Part shown: one piece after another, positions 1 to 9,220 of the stretch
How positions within the stretch are numbered: position 1 is the stretch's first letter
Layout of the letters: each line of letters starts with the position of its first letter
NCBI GenBank assembly: GCA_963728965.1
Contig: CAVSMH010000006.1
Location: forward strand, 806,001 to 870,000
Length of the DNA stretch: 64,000 nt
Direction: 5' to 3'
DNA from: DASQZT01 sp963728965
GTDB taxonomy: Bacteria; Acidobacteriota; Terriglobia; Bryobacterales; Bryobacteraceae
Made by a program: the position numbers and the translations under genes
Notes under the pieces: model-generated
The model's database searches: none
What the model was told of the DNA's origin: nothing
Seen by the model: only the letters and a program-made list of their open reading frames with translations

Positions 1-1359
1 GAGGTCGTCGACGACATCGTCGCCGAAGCGGTCGAGGATCTCAGTAGGGCTGCTAAGGTACTCGTCCTTGAGAAGGCCGCCCAGCCATTCGAGGGCCCTC
101 GGAATGCCGTAAAGCCGCTCGACTGCTCGGGCGACCTCGTCCTCGGGAAGCTCGCGGAGGCCCCATGTTCCATTGGGGTCCATATCGCGGAGCATGGCCA
201 TGCCTTCGGCCGCCGACAGGCCGGAAACGAGTGGAATCCGGCGGTCGAAGCGGGTCCGCTCCGGGTTGAAGGTGATCGGGGCGCGCGAGGTAACAAGCAG
301 GCGGGCGCCATGCGGGGCGGCCAGGCTGAGATCGAAGAAGGCCTTCAGGTCGGGATCGGTAATCGCGCCACGGTCATCCAGCAGGTCTTCCATGTGGTCC
401 AGTAGGATCACGTAGACGCCCTCATCGAGAGCAATGAGGAGACGCTCGATTTTCTCGGCGACGGTGAGCTGGGAGTTGGCCCAGGTGGCATGAAGTGCCT
501 GCTCGCGATCGCTGCCCAGCGCGGTCGCGCAGTGCGTGAACAGGCACTCGAGGGTCACCCCGCAGGTTCGTGTGCTGAGGTACACGATGCCATCGACGCC
601 GCGGTCGTTTTGCGGCCAACCGTTATGTTCCAGGTCGCCTAGCACTTTGCTGGCCAGAGCGGTCTTGCCGATACCGGCTCGTCCGAGGATGCTCACCATC
701 CGTGTGGACGGCTCGGCCAGACACGTGCCAAGTTCCTTCCGCTCGCGGATTCGACCCTGGAAGTGCTCTCCCACGTCGAGGACATGCTGGCCCACGACGC
801 GCTGGCGAACCCGGGATCCCCGGCGCTCGCTTTCTTTGGCCATTTCGCGACGTTGCTCGGCGATCCCGGCGGCGATCCACTGCTGCTGCAGCTCGTTGAC
901 GGCGACGCTGAGCTCACCACTCAGTCCCTCGGGCGAACTGAAATAACGGATGGTGTGTTCCCGGCGGAGCTCCTCACGAAGCGCTTCGATCCGCCTGCCC
1001 CGCTCGCCTTCTCCAGAGCGGAAGTCCATCCACCGCGGCTGCCAGGTGGCGTCGGGATCCAGCAAAAAGATCAGGCGCGGCTTGCCTTCCTGAGTCGCCT
1101 TGCGGTATTCGAGCTCGGTGATAGACCTGCGCTCGTTGTTCTGCTGGTCCGGGATATATCCGTAGCGCCAGGCGAAGATGCCCACATAGAGCTCGCAGGC
1201 AGCCACATCGGCCAGGCACTGGTCCAACGGGCGCCGGTCGCCGGCCGTGTAATCCTCCATGGAGATGACGTCGTGGCGCATCTGGCGCAGCCGGTGGTAG
1301 GCGGCGGCGCGGAAGTCCTTCAGATCCTCAAACGTCGATGAGATGTAGATCTTCGCCAT
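1..1359 (-). CDS. DUF4062 - STAND/NB-ARC type ATPase, 3' end beyond the window
   Basis: The minus frame is open from an ATG at 1357-1359 to base 1 (453 codons) with no stop, so the C-terminus lies outside. Residues 1-70 fit DUF4062: MAKIYISSTFEDL at the start, an R-x-x-L-D-x-C-L-x-D-V segment near 43-52, then Y-V-G-I-F-A-x-R-Y-G at 58-67. A P-loop GRAGIGKT is at 226-233 and a Walker B-like YVILLD at 316-321, with the L-V-T-S-R-A sensor-like segment that follows in NB-ARC/STAND ATPases. DUF4062 is usually an N-terminal TIR/SIR2-like-fold module on large signalling ATPases; the missing part would carry the sensor repeats (WD40 or TPR in relatives). Substrate and output are unknown. A role in stress or phage sensing is inference only. 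It is the last gene of a minus-strand run, with its own upstream gap of about 177 bases. Confidence 0.85.
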   Translation of the reverse strand, partial: MAKIYISSTFEDLKDFRAAAYHRLRQMRHDVISMEDYTAGDRRPLDQCLADVAACELYVGIFAWRYGYIPDQQNNERRSITELEYRKATQEGKPRLIFLLDPDATWQPRWMDFRSGEGERGRRIEALREELRREHTIRYFSSPEGLSGELSVAVNELQQQWIAAGIAEQRREMAKESERRGSRVRQRVVGQHVLDVGEHFQGRIRERKELGTCLAEPSTRMVSILGRAGIGKTALASKVLGDLEHNGWPQNDRGVDGIVYLSTRTCGVTLECLFTHCATALGSDREQALHATWANSQLTVAEKIERLLIALDEGVYVILLDHMEDLLDDRGAITDPDLKAFFDLSLAAPHGARLLVTSRAPITFNPERTRFDRRIPLVSGLSAAEGMAMLRDMDPNGTWGLRELPEDEVARAVERLYGIPRALEWLGGLLKDEYLSSPTEILDRFGDDVVDDL

Positions 1360-1536
1360 GGGGCGCCGCCCGCGCGGTGTGCATTATGATATCAGCCGAT
1401 AGCAACAGGAGTAGAGGGCCCAATCATCCGGGCCACGCCGGACCGGTGCGGCGCCGGACCGCGGGGGCGGGACCCGGCGGAGAAGCCGTAGCACCTCGTG
1501 CCGGAGTGCAGATCGATGCTTGCTTTCGAGAGGAGT

Positions 1537-2865
1537 TTACACCCTGTCGAGGCGCGTGTCGGCGTCGCCGAACCGCTCGAGCTTAACTCCCATGCGATCC
1601 ATGATCGAGAGAAACAGGCTGCACATCTTGCGGTTTTCATCGGCGGCGCTGGTGTAATCCAGAGTGCGCCCGGTCTCCAGCGCGCCGCCCAAACCGCCGG
1701 CGAGCACCACCGGCAATCTCGAGTTGTCGTGCTTGCGGCCGATCCACAGGCTCGAAACGAACATCAGGCAGCTATTATCCAAGACCGAGCCTTCACCTTC
1801 CGGCATCGAATCCAGTTTGGAGGCGAGGTATGCATACTGGCTCACATGGAACCGGGCGATCCGCTCGTAGCCTTCGGAGAGGTTGTTATGGGACGCCGCA
1901 TGGTGCCCTTCGCGGACGCCCAGGAAGGGGTAGTACATGGCGGAGAGATCGCGCGAGATGATGAGCGAGGCGACGCGGGTCTTGTCCGTCTGGAAGGCGA
2001 TGGCGATGAGGTCGCACATCAGGCGCGCGTGCTCGCGGAGGTCCTCGGGCAGACCGTTGGCCGGGCGCTCCATGGTGAACACGGGGCGGTTCTTCTGTTT
2101 GGCCAGGTCGTCTGCCTTGTCCATGTTCCTGCGCATGCCATCGACGCGTTTTTCCACTTCACGCACGCTGGTCAGGTACTCGTCGAGTTTGGCTTTGTCG
2201 CTCGAGCTGATTTGGCGGGTGAGGTCCTCCGCCACATCTTTGACGCGGTCCAGAATGCTGAGGCTACGCATGCTGCCGCGGTTCTCGAAGAGGCTGTCGA
2301 ATGCCAGCGAGGGGTAGACCTCGTTGGGAACGGGCGAGTCCGGGCTCTGCCATGAGATATGGGAGCTGTACGCGAGGGAGAAATTGGACTCATGATAGCC
2401 GGTCATCGGCTGCTCGCAAGCCAGCACCAGGCTGGGCTGGAGCGTATCCTGGCCGATGCGGTTGGCGAGCATCTGATCGACGGTGATCCCCGCGTGGATG
2501 ATCGGCCCCTTCCGAATATGCGACCCCGAAAGGAGACTGCCGGTCTGCGCGGGATGGATGCCCTGTCCGGTGGCAGCCTTGTTGAAGAGGCCGTGAACGA
2601 CGTTGATCTTTTTCTTCAAAGGCTCGAGCGGCGTCAGCGTCTTGCCGAGCTTCATTTCATCGCCGCAACCCTCGGCCGACCAGTGATCCTCATTCACGCC
2701 ATTGCCAAGGAACACGACGGCGAAGCGCTTGGGGTGCGTGGCGGGGCCGGGCGCGGCTTTGGCCGCGAAAGACTCCAGCCACGGCAGGGCCATGGTCACC
2801 CCGGCGCCGCGGAGAATCGCTCGGCGGCCAATTCGATGGGCGGGCTGTGGCGTACGGTCAAGCAT
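1537..2865 (-). CDS. DUF1552 family protein, Tat-type leader
   Basis: 442 residues matching the DUF1552 family, which is common in Planctomycetes and Acidobacteria and has no proven biochemical role. A twin-arginine leader is visible (RRAILRGAG at 14-22, followed by a hydrophobic ALPWLESFAAKA stretch), so export to the periplasm is likely. The start ATG lies one base after the stop of the upstream DUF1592 gene, so the two are almost certainly co-transcribed and translationally coupled, the usual genomic pairing for these families. No metal or haem motif is evident in this partner. A role as redox or binding partner of the cytochrome is inference from pairing only. Confidence 0.85.
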   Translation of the reverse strand: MLDRTPQPAHRIGRRAILRGAGVTMALPWLESFAAKAAPGPATHPKRFAVVFLGNGVNEDHWSAEGCGDEMKLGKTLTPLEPLKKKINVVHGLFNKAATGQGIHPAQTGSLLSGSHIRKGPIIHAGITVDQMLANRIGQDTLQPSLVLACEQPMTGYHESNFSLAYSSHISWQSPDSPVPNEVYPSLAFDSLFENRGSMRSLSILDRVKDVAEDLTRQISSSDKAKLDEYLTSVREVEKRVDGMRRNMDKADDLAKQKNRPVFTMERPANGLPEDLREHARLMCDLIAIAFQTDKTRVASLIISRDLSAMYYPFLGVREGHHAASHNNLSEGYERIARFHVSQYAYLASKLDSMPEGEGSVLDNSCLMFVSSLWIGRKHDNSRLPVVLAGGLGGALETGRTLDYTSAADENRKMCSLFLSIMDRMGVKLERFGDADTRLDRV

Positions 2866-2866
2866 C

Positions 2867-5800
2867 TCAATCTCCCCTCTGTTCGTGGATTCGTTTTCTC
2901 AGAAACTGCGGGCTGGTGACAATGGTGTCGATCAGCGCGCTGATGCGGTTGTCGCTTTCGGCCAGGCGGGCGCGCATGCGGTCGATGAGCAGTTCGTCGG
3001 AAAGCAGCAGTGAGCGGCCGAGGGCATACACCACCATTTTCCGGCTGACATTGTCCAGAAAATCCTTTTCGCGATGGGCGCGGATGTAAGCCTGCAATCC
3101 ATCCAGACCGGCTCCGTCGATTCCGCCCGGGAACGTCGCCTCGGTGTGAACCGGGCGCCCCGCGAGATCCTTGTCGCGCCGCTCGCCGATGGGGCCGTAG
3201 CCTTCAAACGCGAGGCCGAAGGAATCGAAGCGCGCATGGCACGACGCGCAAACCGGATTGCTGCGGTGCCTGGCCAGCATCTGGGGCAGCGGCAGGTCCA
3301 TTTTCGCCTCGTCGGCCGGCAGTTCGGGTACGGTGGGCGGCGGCGGCGGAATCACCTCGCCGAGCACCCGTTTAGCCACCCAGTAACCGCGCTTCACGGG
3401 GCTGGTCCGCAATCCCGGCGCATTCTGCGTCAGGAACACGGCCATGGGCAATACGCCGCCACGTCCGTATTGCCGTGCGTCGTCCACCCGCACCCACTGA
3501 TCCGGCTTGCCGGCGACCGCCGGCATTCCGTAATGGCGCGCCAGGTCCGGGTTCACAAACGTGTATCTGCCGTACAGGAGGTCCAGGACCGAACGGTCGT
3601 TGTGGATCATGTCGGCGAGGAAGCGGACCGGCTCCTCGAACATGGCCTCGCGGAGTTCGTTATCGAAGCTCGGGAATCGCTCGCGGTCCACCGCGTTGTG
3701 GGTCTCAAATTGACGGAAGTCGAGCCAGTTGCCGCCAAACTCGGTGGCCAGGCCGCGCGCCCGGTCGTCTTTCAGCATGCGGCGGGTCTGCGCCAGGAGC
3801 ACGTCGGGCTGGTGCAAATCGCCGGCCGCCGCGTGGGCGGTCAACTCGTCGTCGGGCATGCTGGACCACAGGAAATAGCTGAGCCTGCTGGCGAGGGCGA
3901 AGTCCGCCAGCGGCGCTGTGGCTGCGGGTTCGGCAGCCGCGCCGGCCTTCGCGGCGGCGGTGGTGCGTTTCGCCGGCGCGGGCTTGCTTTCGGGGTCGGT
4001 ATAGTCGATTCGATAGAGGAAATACGGTGACATCAGCACGCTGGCGATCGAGTCGCGCATCGCCTCCTCGTGAGTCAGCGCACTTTCCTCGCGAAGCTCG
4101 TGGTAATAAGCCAGAATGCCCTCGCGCTCGGCTGGCGTGAGCGGGCGGCGATACGCGCGGGAGGCGAACTTCAGCAGGGCGTCGAGGTGTCGGGGCACCG
4201 CCTCCTGCCGCGCCCCCTCCACCCATCGAATGGTGGAGTTCACGCGCTCGAAATGCTCCGTGATCGCTTTCGCAGCGATGGGGTCGTTTCCGGTTTCGGC
4301 TTTGGCGAGGTAGAGTCGGCGCAGGCCCATAATGACGGGCTCGGCGATGACATCCTTGTCCGGCGGCCGCTCGGTTCCCGACTCGCGGCCCATGCCGCGA
4401 ACCTCGCCGCTCTGATTGAAGTAGTACTGCACGAAGGTCCGGATAGTGTAGTCGGCGATGAAGTCGAATTCCTGCCAGAGACGGTCCAACTCCCGCTTTC
4501 CGTTATTGTCCAGGATCAACTCCTGGAGCGGGAGATCGTCGCGGAAATAGCCCATCACGTTGTGAAATCCGGCGCTCAGCAGGCGTCCTTTGTCGAGCGT
4601 GTCTACGGGATAGAAACGGCCGCGCTCGCGGATATAGAACGCGTCGGGGAACACGGAACAGAAGCGCGCGAAAGCCGCCTCGTAGCGCGCGCGCTGCCCC
4701 GCCGGAACGGCCAGATCCGGATCCTCGCGGCGTCCCTGGAGAATCGCGCCGATGAAATTCCGCACTGCCTCCTGGTCCTTGGCGCCCGCCACGGCTCCGC
4801 GGTCCAACTGCAGCGCCGATTCGGGCGGTGGCGGCTCGCCTTCGACGCGCAGGGCGGTGCGGTCGAAATCGCGGCGATGGGTTGCGAATTCCTTGAGCTT
4901 CCAATTCATCAGCGGCTGGGAAGAGGGGCTCAGGCCGGGCACCACGGGGCTGCGAAATACCGGGAAGGTGAGCTTGCGGATCTTGACCACGAAGTCGCGC
5001 ATCGCGCGACAGCCTTCCCGGGCGAGCTGCGGCTGACCGCTCTTGGGCACCGGCAGCGCACGCCACATCGCCTGAAGCCGGGCGCCTGGCCCCACATCCT
5101 CTTTGGTCTGCTGCAGCATGCGCCAGATCGTGGCGAGATACCGGGGGCTGACCTTGGTTTCGGTTGCGATCTCATCGAGCGTCGCCCCGTTTTTGCCGAA
5201 GACCGCACGATGGCGGTAGAGCCACGCGGCCTGGAAATAGTCGGCGTAGTCGGTCGGCTGGCGGTCGTAGAAATCGACGATTCGCTCGATGGCGTATTTT
5301 TCGCGGTCGGTCTCCACCAGCATGGGAAACGGCGCGAACCCGAAACCATCCAGGTTGAGCACCATGTGATTGGAGACTTCCCGCGCCGCTTGCAGGTACT
5401 TCGCGAGCAGCGCCGGCGACATCGACAGCGACTCGCCGGAGTTGTCGAACCCGGCCGGATTGGCGGGGTCCACCGGGAACTCGCGCGCAGGGCGGATGTC
5501 CACACCCGTCAAGTCGCGGATGGTGTAGTTGTATTCGGCGTTGCTGAGGCGGCGCGCCAGCACCGATCCGGGATCGCCGGCGTTCTTGCGGGCCTCGTTT
5601 GTGCGCAGCGCCTGGACCCACGCGATCACCGCCTGGCGAACGTCCAGAGGCGGCTGTGGCGCGATCTTCGGCGGCATTTGCCCGGCCGTGAGTTTCTCGA
5701 GCACCAGGCTCCAGTGAGGATAGTCGGCCACCACTGCGGTCAGCGTGGAATAGCGCGTAAAATCCAGCTGGGCGGCCGGTGAACTGCCGCTATGACATCC

Positions 5801-5947
5801 GATGCAGTACTTCGTCAGAAAGGGACGGACGGTCGCGGCAAAGCGGCCCTCCAGAGCGGCGTCGCCAGTGGCGGCCGCCCCCATCGAGAGACTGACGGCA
5901 CCTCCGAGCACCAGCAGACGGACGATGGCATGGGTGCTGCGTCGCAT
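2867..5947 (-). CDS. Planctomycete-type c-cytochrome (DUF1587/1592/1588/1585)
   Basis: About 1,026 residues. I chose the ATG at 5945-5947 because a strong Shine-Dalgarno (GGGGAGGGG) precedes it and a signal peptide then begins at once (MRRST then a hydrophobic run ending near SMGAAATG); the frame stays open further upstream to 6016 but without these features. A haem-binding CxxCH (CIGCHSG) lies near residue 48, and a second CxxCH (CASCH) in the C-terminal DUF1588-like part just before F-D-S-F-G-L-A-F-E-G. The order fits PSCyt - DUF1587 - DUF1592 - DUF1588 - DUF1585, exported multi-domain proteins assumed to be periplasmic cytochromes. An Ala-rich linker (TTAAAKAGAAAEPAAT) splits the DUF1592 part. 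The DUF1552 gene follows directly. Substrate is unknown. Confidence 0.88.
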   Translation of the reverse strand: MRRSTHAIVRLLVLGGAVSLSMGAAATGDAALEGRFAATVRPFLTKYCIGCHSGSSPAAQLDFTRYSTLTAVVADYPHWSLVLEKLTAGQMPPKIAPQPPLDVRQAVIAWVQALRTNEARKNAGDPGSVLARRLSNAEYNYTIRDLTGVDIRPAREFPVDPANPAGFDNSGESLSMSPALLAKYLQAAREVSNHMVLNLDGFGFAPFPMLVETDREKYAIERIVDFYDRQPTDYADYFQAAWLYRHRAVFGKNGATLDEIATETKVSPRYLATIWRMLQQTKEDVGPGARLQAMWRALPVPKSGQPQLAREGCRAMRDFVVKIRKLTFPVFRSPVVPGLSPSSQPLMNWKLKEFATHRRDFDRTALRVEGEPPPPESALQLDRGAVAGAKDQEAVRNFIGAILQGRREDPDLAVPAGQRARYEAAFARFCSVFPDAFYIRERGRFYPVDTLDKGRLLSAGFHNVMGYFRDDLPLQELILDNNGKRELDRLWQEFDFIADYTIRTFVQYYFNQSGEVRGMGRESGTERPPDKDVIAEPVIMGLRRLYLAKAETGNDPIAAKAITEHFERVNSTIRWVEGARQEAVPRHLDALLKFASRAYRRPLTPAEREGILAYYHELREESALTHEEAMRDSIASVLMSPYFLYRIDYTDPESKPAPAKRTTAAAKAGAAAEPAATAPLADFALASRLSYFLWSSMPDDELTAHAAAGDLHQPDVLLAQTRRMLKDDRARGLATEFGGNWLDFRQFETHNAVDRERFPSFDNELREAMFEEPVRFLADMIHNDRSVLDLLYGRYTFVNPDLARHYGMPAVAGKPDQWVRVDDARQYGRGGVLPMAVFLTQNAPGLRTSPVKRGYWVAKRVLGEVIPPPPPTVPELPADEAKMDLPLPQMLARHRSNPVCASCHARFDSFGLAFEGYGPIGERRDKDLAGRPVHTEATFPGGIDGAGLDGLQAYIRAHREKDFLDNVSRKMVVYALGRSLLLSDELLIDRMRARLAESDNRISALIDTIVTSPQFLRKRIHEQRGD

Positions 5948-6094
5948 GGGTCCCCTCCCCGCGAGTACCATCATATTACGAAGGGGATGGCGGGAGGCGA
6001 TTGTCGCGTTTTCCAAATGCTCGTCATAACGTGGAGGACGGAGGCCCGTACAGTTGCAGGCCGCGAGACTCTCGGGCGAAAGCGGTTGACGCCG

Positions 6095-8170
6095 CTACTC
6101 TCCCAACAACTCCTTCACCAGCGCCTGGGCCCCGTACAATTTGCGCAGTACCTCGGTCATGACAGCGGTATGCACCGCCACCGCGCGGTTCGCGGTCGCG
6201 TCATAGACGAAATCGCCCACCAGGGATTCGATATTGCCGTCGAAGATCAACCCGACTAACTCGGCGTTTTTGTTGATCACCGGCGAGCCGGAATTACCGC
6301 CGATGATATCGTTGGTCGTGACAAAATCCACCGGCGTAGCGAGATCCAGCTTGTCGCGACCTTCCATGTAGCGTGACGGCAGGGCGAAATCGCCTTCGAA
6401 ATCAAAGCTGTACGCGCGGTCGTAGAGGCCGTATAGCGTAGTCTTGTAGGGCGCTTTGGTGCCGTTCATCGGATAACCCTGCACCTGTCCGTAGGAGAGA
6501 CGCAGCGTAAATGTGGCGTCCGGATAGGTGGTCTTGCCGTATGCCGCGAAGCGCGCCTTGCCGAGCTTCTCGCCGGCCGCCTGCTCCACGCTCTCGACGT
6601 TCTGCTGACTCCACTTGATCAGCTCGCGGCGCATCGGGTCGAGCTTGCGCGCCAGCTCGATCATGGGATCGTCGGAGGCGGATACGGCGGCATCGCCTCC
6701 CTCCACCAGCTTGCGCCGGAAGGCCGGGTCGGCCAGCTTCGTGCCGTTCACGAGCGCGGAGGCGGCGTCTTTCGGACTGCGGCCGTCGAGCACGGTTTTG
6801 ACAAACGGATCGTTCGGTCCGACCCCGGACAGGTCCCATCCGAGCGCGCCGGTAATGCGGGCGATCTCCATCTGCGGGTAAATCGGCGCGGGGGAGAACA
6901 GGCGCAGCTTCATCGAATCGAGCTGGGCATCATGATAGCCGGGCAGCCGTTCGCCATCGGGTTTCTTGATTTCCGCGACGTACTGCACGATGGTTGTCGC
7001 GAGATTGGCAAGCGACGAGTCGAGCCCGTGATAGAGCTGTTCGTTGATTCGCGAGAGGGCTTTCTTCTGGGCCTGCGCGATCTCGTCCCAGGCATCGCCG
7101 TAAGCCGCCTTCCACTGCGGATTGGCCATTACCTTGGCTTTGAACTGGGCCTCGTCTTTCGCCTTCTTATCCATTACGCTTTTGTCGAGCAACCCTTTTT
7201 GCTGCCCCTCGCGCGCCTTGACGCTGTTTTCCAGGCCGAAGATCATTGATGCCACCTGGCGGGCCTGCTCCGGCCCCTGAGCCGCGTACTGCTTCAGCAC
7301 CGCGATGCGCTGTTTGAGGAGCTTGTCGGTGATGGGCAGAATGGTATCGCGCACGAGCTCGAGTTGGGCCAGCGTGTCCAGCCGGCTGGTGGAACCGGGA
7401 TGACCGGAAACAAACACCAGTTCGTTATCCGTTGCGCCCTTGGGATTCCATTTCAGGTAGTTCTTACTGTCGATTGGCTTGCCGTTCTCGTAGACGCGAA
7501 ACAGGGCAAAATCGATGTCGTAGCGCGGATAAGTGAAGTTATCGGGATCGCCTCCGAAGAACGCCGTTTGCGCTTCGGGAGCGAAGACCAGCCGCACGTC
7601 TGTGTATTTCTTATAGCGATAGAGCCAGTATTCGCCGCCCTGATAGAGCGACACCACGTCCGACCGGAAGCCGGTCTTCTGAAGGCTTTCGCGCTCGATT
7701 CCGGCGATGGCCGCACGACGAGCCCCGAATTCCTCGGCGGGAGTCGTAGCCCCTTTGAGAGCCCCCATTACGCGTTCAGTCACATTCTCCAGGGAGACGA
7801 GCACATTGACCTCGAGATCCGGCGATTTCATCTCCTGTTCGGGTGTGGTGGCGTAGAAGCCTTCCTTGATGTAGTCGCGCTCCCGCGTGGAGTTCTTTTG
7901 CAGTTGCCCGCGCGCCACGTGATGATTGGTGAGCAGCAGGCCGTGGGGGCTGACGAACGACCCCGATCCGCCGTCATTCAGGCGCACGCTCGAAAGCCGG
8001 ACATGGTCGAGCCATTGCTGTGTCGGCGTGAACCCATACTTTGCCTGCAGCAGTTTGAGGGGAGGATTATCGAAGGTCCACATGCCTTCGTCGGCGTAGG
8101 CAGCGACGCCCAGCATCGCGCCCAGTGACGCGATAGCAGTGAGTGAGCGGGTGAATTTACGTTGATTCAT
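6095..8170 (-). CDS. S46 family dipeptidyl peptidase (DPP7/DPP11-like), secreted
   Basis: 691 residues, close to the usual length for S46. A Sec signal peptide ends about residue 26, followed at once by the family hallmark EGMWTFDNPP. The catalytic triad is visible: TNHH at 81-84, D-x-D-F-A-L-F-R-V-Y at 218-226 (D220 as the likely Asp) and GGNSGSP with Ser627. S46 enzymes remove dipeptides from peptide N-termini in the periplasm or at the cell surface, which suits a scavenger of proteinaceous matter. DPP7 and DPP11 differ at a C-terminal Gly/Arg position that I cannot assign reliably without alignment, so specificity is left open. The gene stands alone; a purine-rich GGGGAGGAG about 12 bases upstream serves as ribosome site. 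Confidence 0.93.
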   Translation of the reverse strand: MNQRKFTRSLTAIASLGAMLGVAAYADEGMWTFDNPPLKLLQAKYGFTPTQQWLDHVRLSSVRLNDGGSGSFVSPHGLLLTNHHVARGQLQKNSTRERDYIKEGFYATTPEQEMKSPDLEVNVLVSLENVTERVMGALKGATTPAEEFGARRAAIAGIERESLQKTGFRSDVVSLYQGGEYWLYRYKKYTDVRLVFAPEAQTAFFGGDPDNFTYPRYDIDFALFRVYENGKPIDSKNYLKWNPKGATDNELVFVSGHPGSTSRLDTLAQLELVRDTILPITDKLLKQRIAVLKQYAAQGPEQARQVASMIFGLENSVKAREGQQKGLLDKSVMDKKAKDEAQFKAKVMANPQWKAAYGDAWDEIAQAQKKALSRINEQLYHGLDSSLANLATTIVQYVAEIKKPDGERLPGYHDAQLDSMKLRLFSPAPIYPQMEIARITGALGWDLSGVGPNDPFVKTVLDGRSPKDAASALVNGTKLADPAFRRKLVEGGDAAVSASDDPMIELARKLDPMRRELIKWSQQNVESVEQAAGEKLGKARFAAYGKTTYPDATFTLRLSYGQVQGYPMNGTKAPYKTTLYGLYDRAYSFDFEGDFALPSRYMEGRDKLDLATPVDFVTTNDIIGGNSGSPVINKNAELVGLIFDGNIESLVGDFVYDATANRAVAVHTAVMTEVLRKLYGAQALVKELLGE

Positions 8171-8633
8171 GAGAAGGAGGCTCCTCCCCTTTTATACCGG
8201 ATTTTAGGCCGGGCCGTCACCACGGGGGCGTGGGGGGAGGCTCCGGCGAGCTGTTCGTGCGGACTTTCGCCAATCTGCAATTTGTCCAAATGGACTTCGA
8301 CCGCGAAAACGTGCTGCTGTTCGAGTTGACTGCCTGTCAGGCCGGCCATCTCGAACCGGGGATTCTCACGTTTATGAAGAACTGCGGACGCGGTTCGCCG
8401 CGCTTCCGGGCGTATGTCAACGCAACGCTTTCGCAGCATCGCTTCTCGGCACCGGCAGGGGACTGGACTTCCGCGTCTCGGCACATGCTTTGCGGCGAGG
8501 AGAAGCCGCTCGGCCGCCGTGTCACCCAGGACCGGCGCTGGGCGCCGCAACAGGAGCGTTGCGGCATGAGTAGCTCGGCTCTTCTCTGTTGCCTTCCCAG
8601 GGCCTTTTTTTCTGAACTACAATACTATGAACC
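8171..8633. other. Intergenic region with one perfect 8-bp hairpin
   Basis: No convincing gene: open frames on both strands lack family resemblance, a ribosome site and consistent codon use. It holds the upstream region of the minus-strand S46 gene and of the plus-strand small gene at 8634. A perfect 8-bp stem (8544-8551 with 8558-8565, loop AGGAGC) is the only clear structure. A run of seven T follows GGGCC near 8605, but the hairpin is about 35 bases away, so this is not a classical terminator. Confidence 0.4.
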
Positions 8634-9110
8634 ATGCTGTCGGCCGATTCCCGGAAATGGACCATCTGCAATAAGCCGGAATGCCGCTATCGCAATGTGG
8701 TAGACAGTCTGCGGACCCGTTTTTCCGCCTCGCGATGGCTCTGGCAATTCAGAAACGACTCGGAAAAACTCACTTCCATGCGTTCGGCTATTTCGCAGCG
8801 GCCGACAGTACCCGGCGCGAGGCTCTCCGATCAGGAATTCCTGGATAAGCTGGCGGACCTGCTGGCGACAGGGAATCTGCACGTCCATGCGCCCGAGGAA
8901 GAGGATTCGGGCGGCGGCGGCTCACAAACTGCCGCAGTCGATGAACGTCCGCCGTTTCCCCTTTCGGAGCGGAAGCCGCGCATTCCGCCACGCAGCTCCC
9001 GCGAAGCTGTGGACGATCCTCCCACCTTGCCCGCCGATTGTGACCTTGCGATGCAGGGAGCCACCTTGACCACAGCGGCGGATCGAGGAGCGGCGTTCTG
9101 TGACATATGA
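8634..9110 (+). CDS. Small conserved-looking hypothetical protein
   Basis: Up to 158 residues. The central S-D-Q-E-F-L-D-K-L-A-D-L-L segment predicts helix, followed by an acidic and Gly-rich linker, a Pro-rich part and a C-terminal helix ending GAAFCDI. Codon use from 8778 onward looks coding; the first 48 residues are less certain and neither start (8634 or the in-frame ATG at 8778) has a good ribosome site. The gene converges with the HipA-like gene on the other strand. I do not recognise a named family; the C-terminal pattern of an amphipathic helix ending in a single Cys recurs in small Acidobacterial and myxobacterial proteins of unknown role (recollection, not a search). Confidence 0.5.
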   Translation: MLSADSRKWTICNKPECRYRNVVDSLRTRFSASRWLWQFRNDSEKLTSMRSAISQRPTVPGARLSDQEFLDKLADLLATGNLHVHAPEEEDSGGGGSQTAAVDERPPFPLSERKPRIPPRSSREAVDDPPTLPADCDLAMQGATLTTAADRGAAFCDI

Positions 9111-9220
9111 CCGAACCAGCCATGAGGCGACGGTTCGTCGCCTGCCTCTCTTGACTCGAGAATAACCGGCATCACCGATTGGTGCGATGTCCCGACGTGG
9201 CCCCAGGCGCGCTTTCGCCT

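Noticed and set aside
3074..5782. Long plus-strand frames opposite the DUF1592 gene
   Set aside because: They mirror codon bias of the GC-rich minus-strand gene, lack family motifs and ribosome sites.
8167..8550. Minus-strand 127-codon frame after the S46 start
   Set aside because: No ribosome site, no recognisable motif and it overlaps the S46 promoter region.
8544..8565. Hairpin as an intrinsic terminator
   Set aside because: The T-run is about 35 bases away and no gene on the plus strand ends just upstream.
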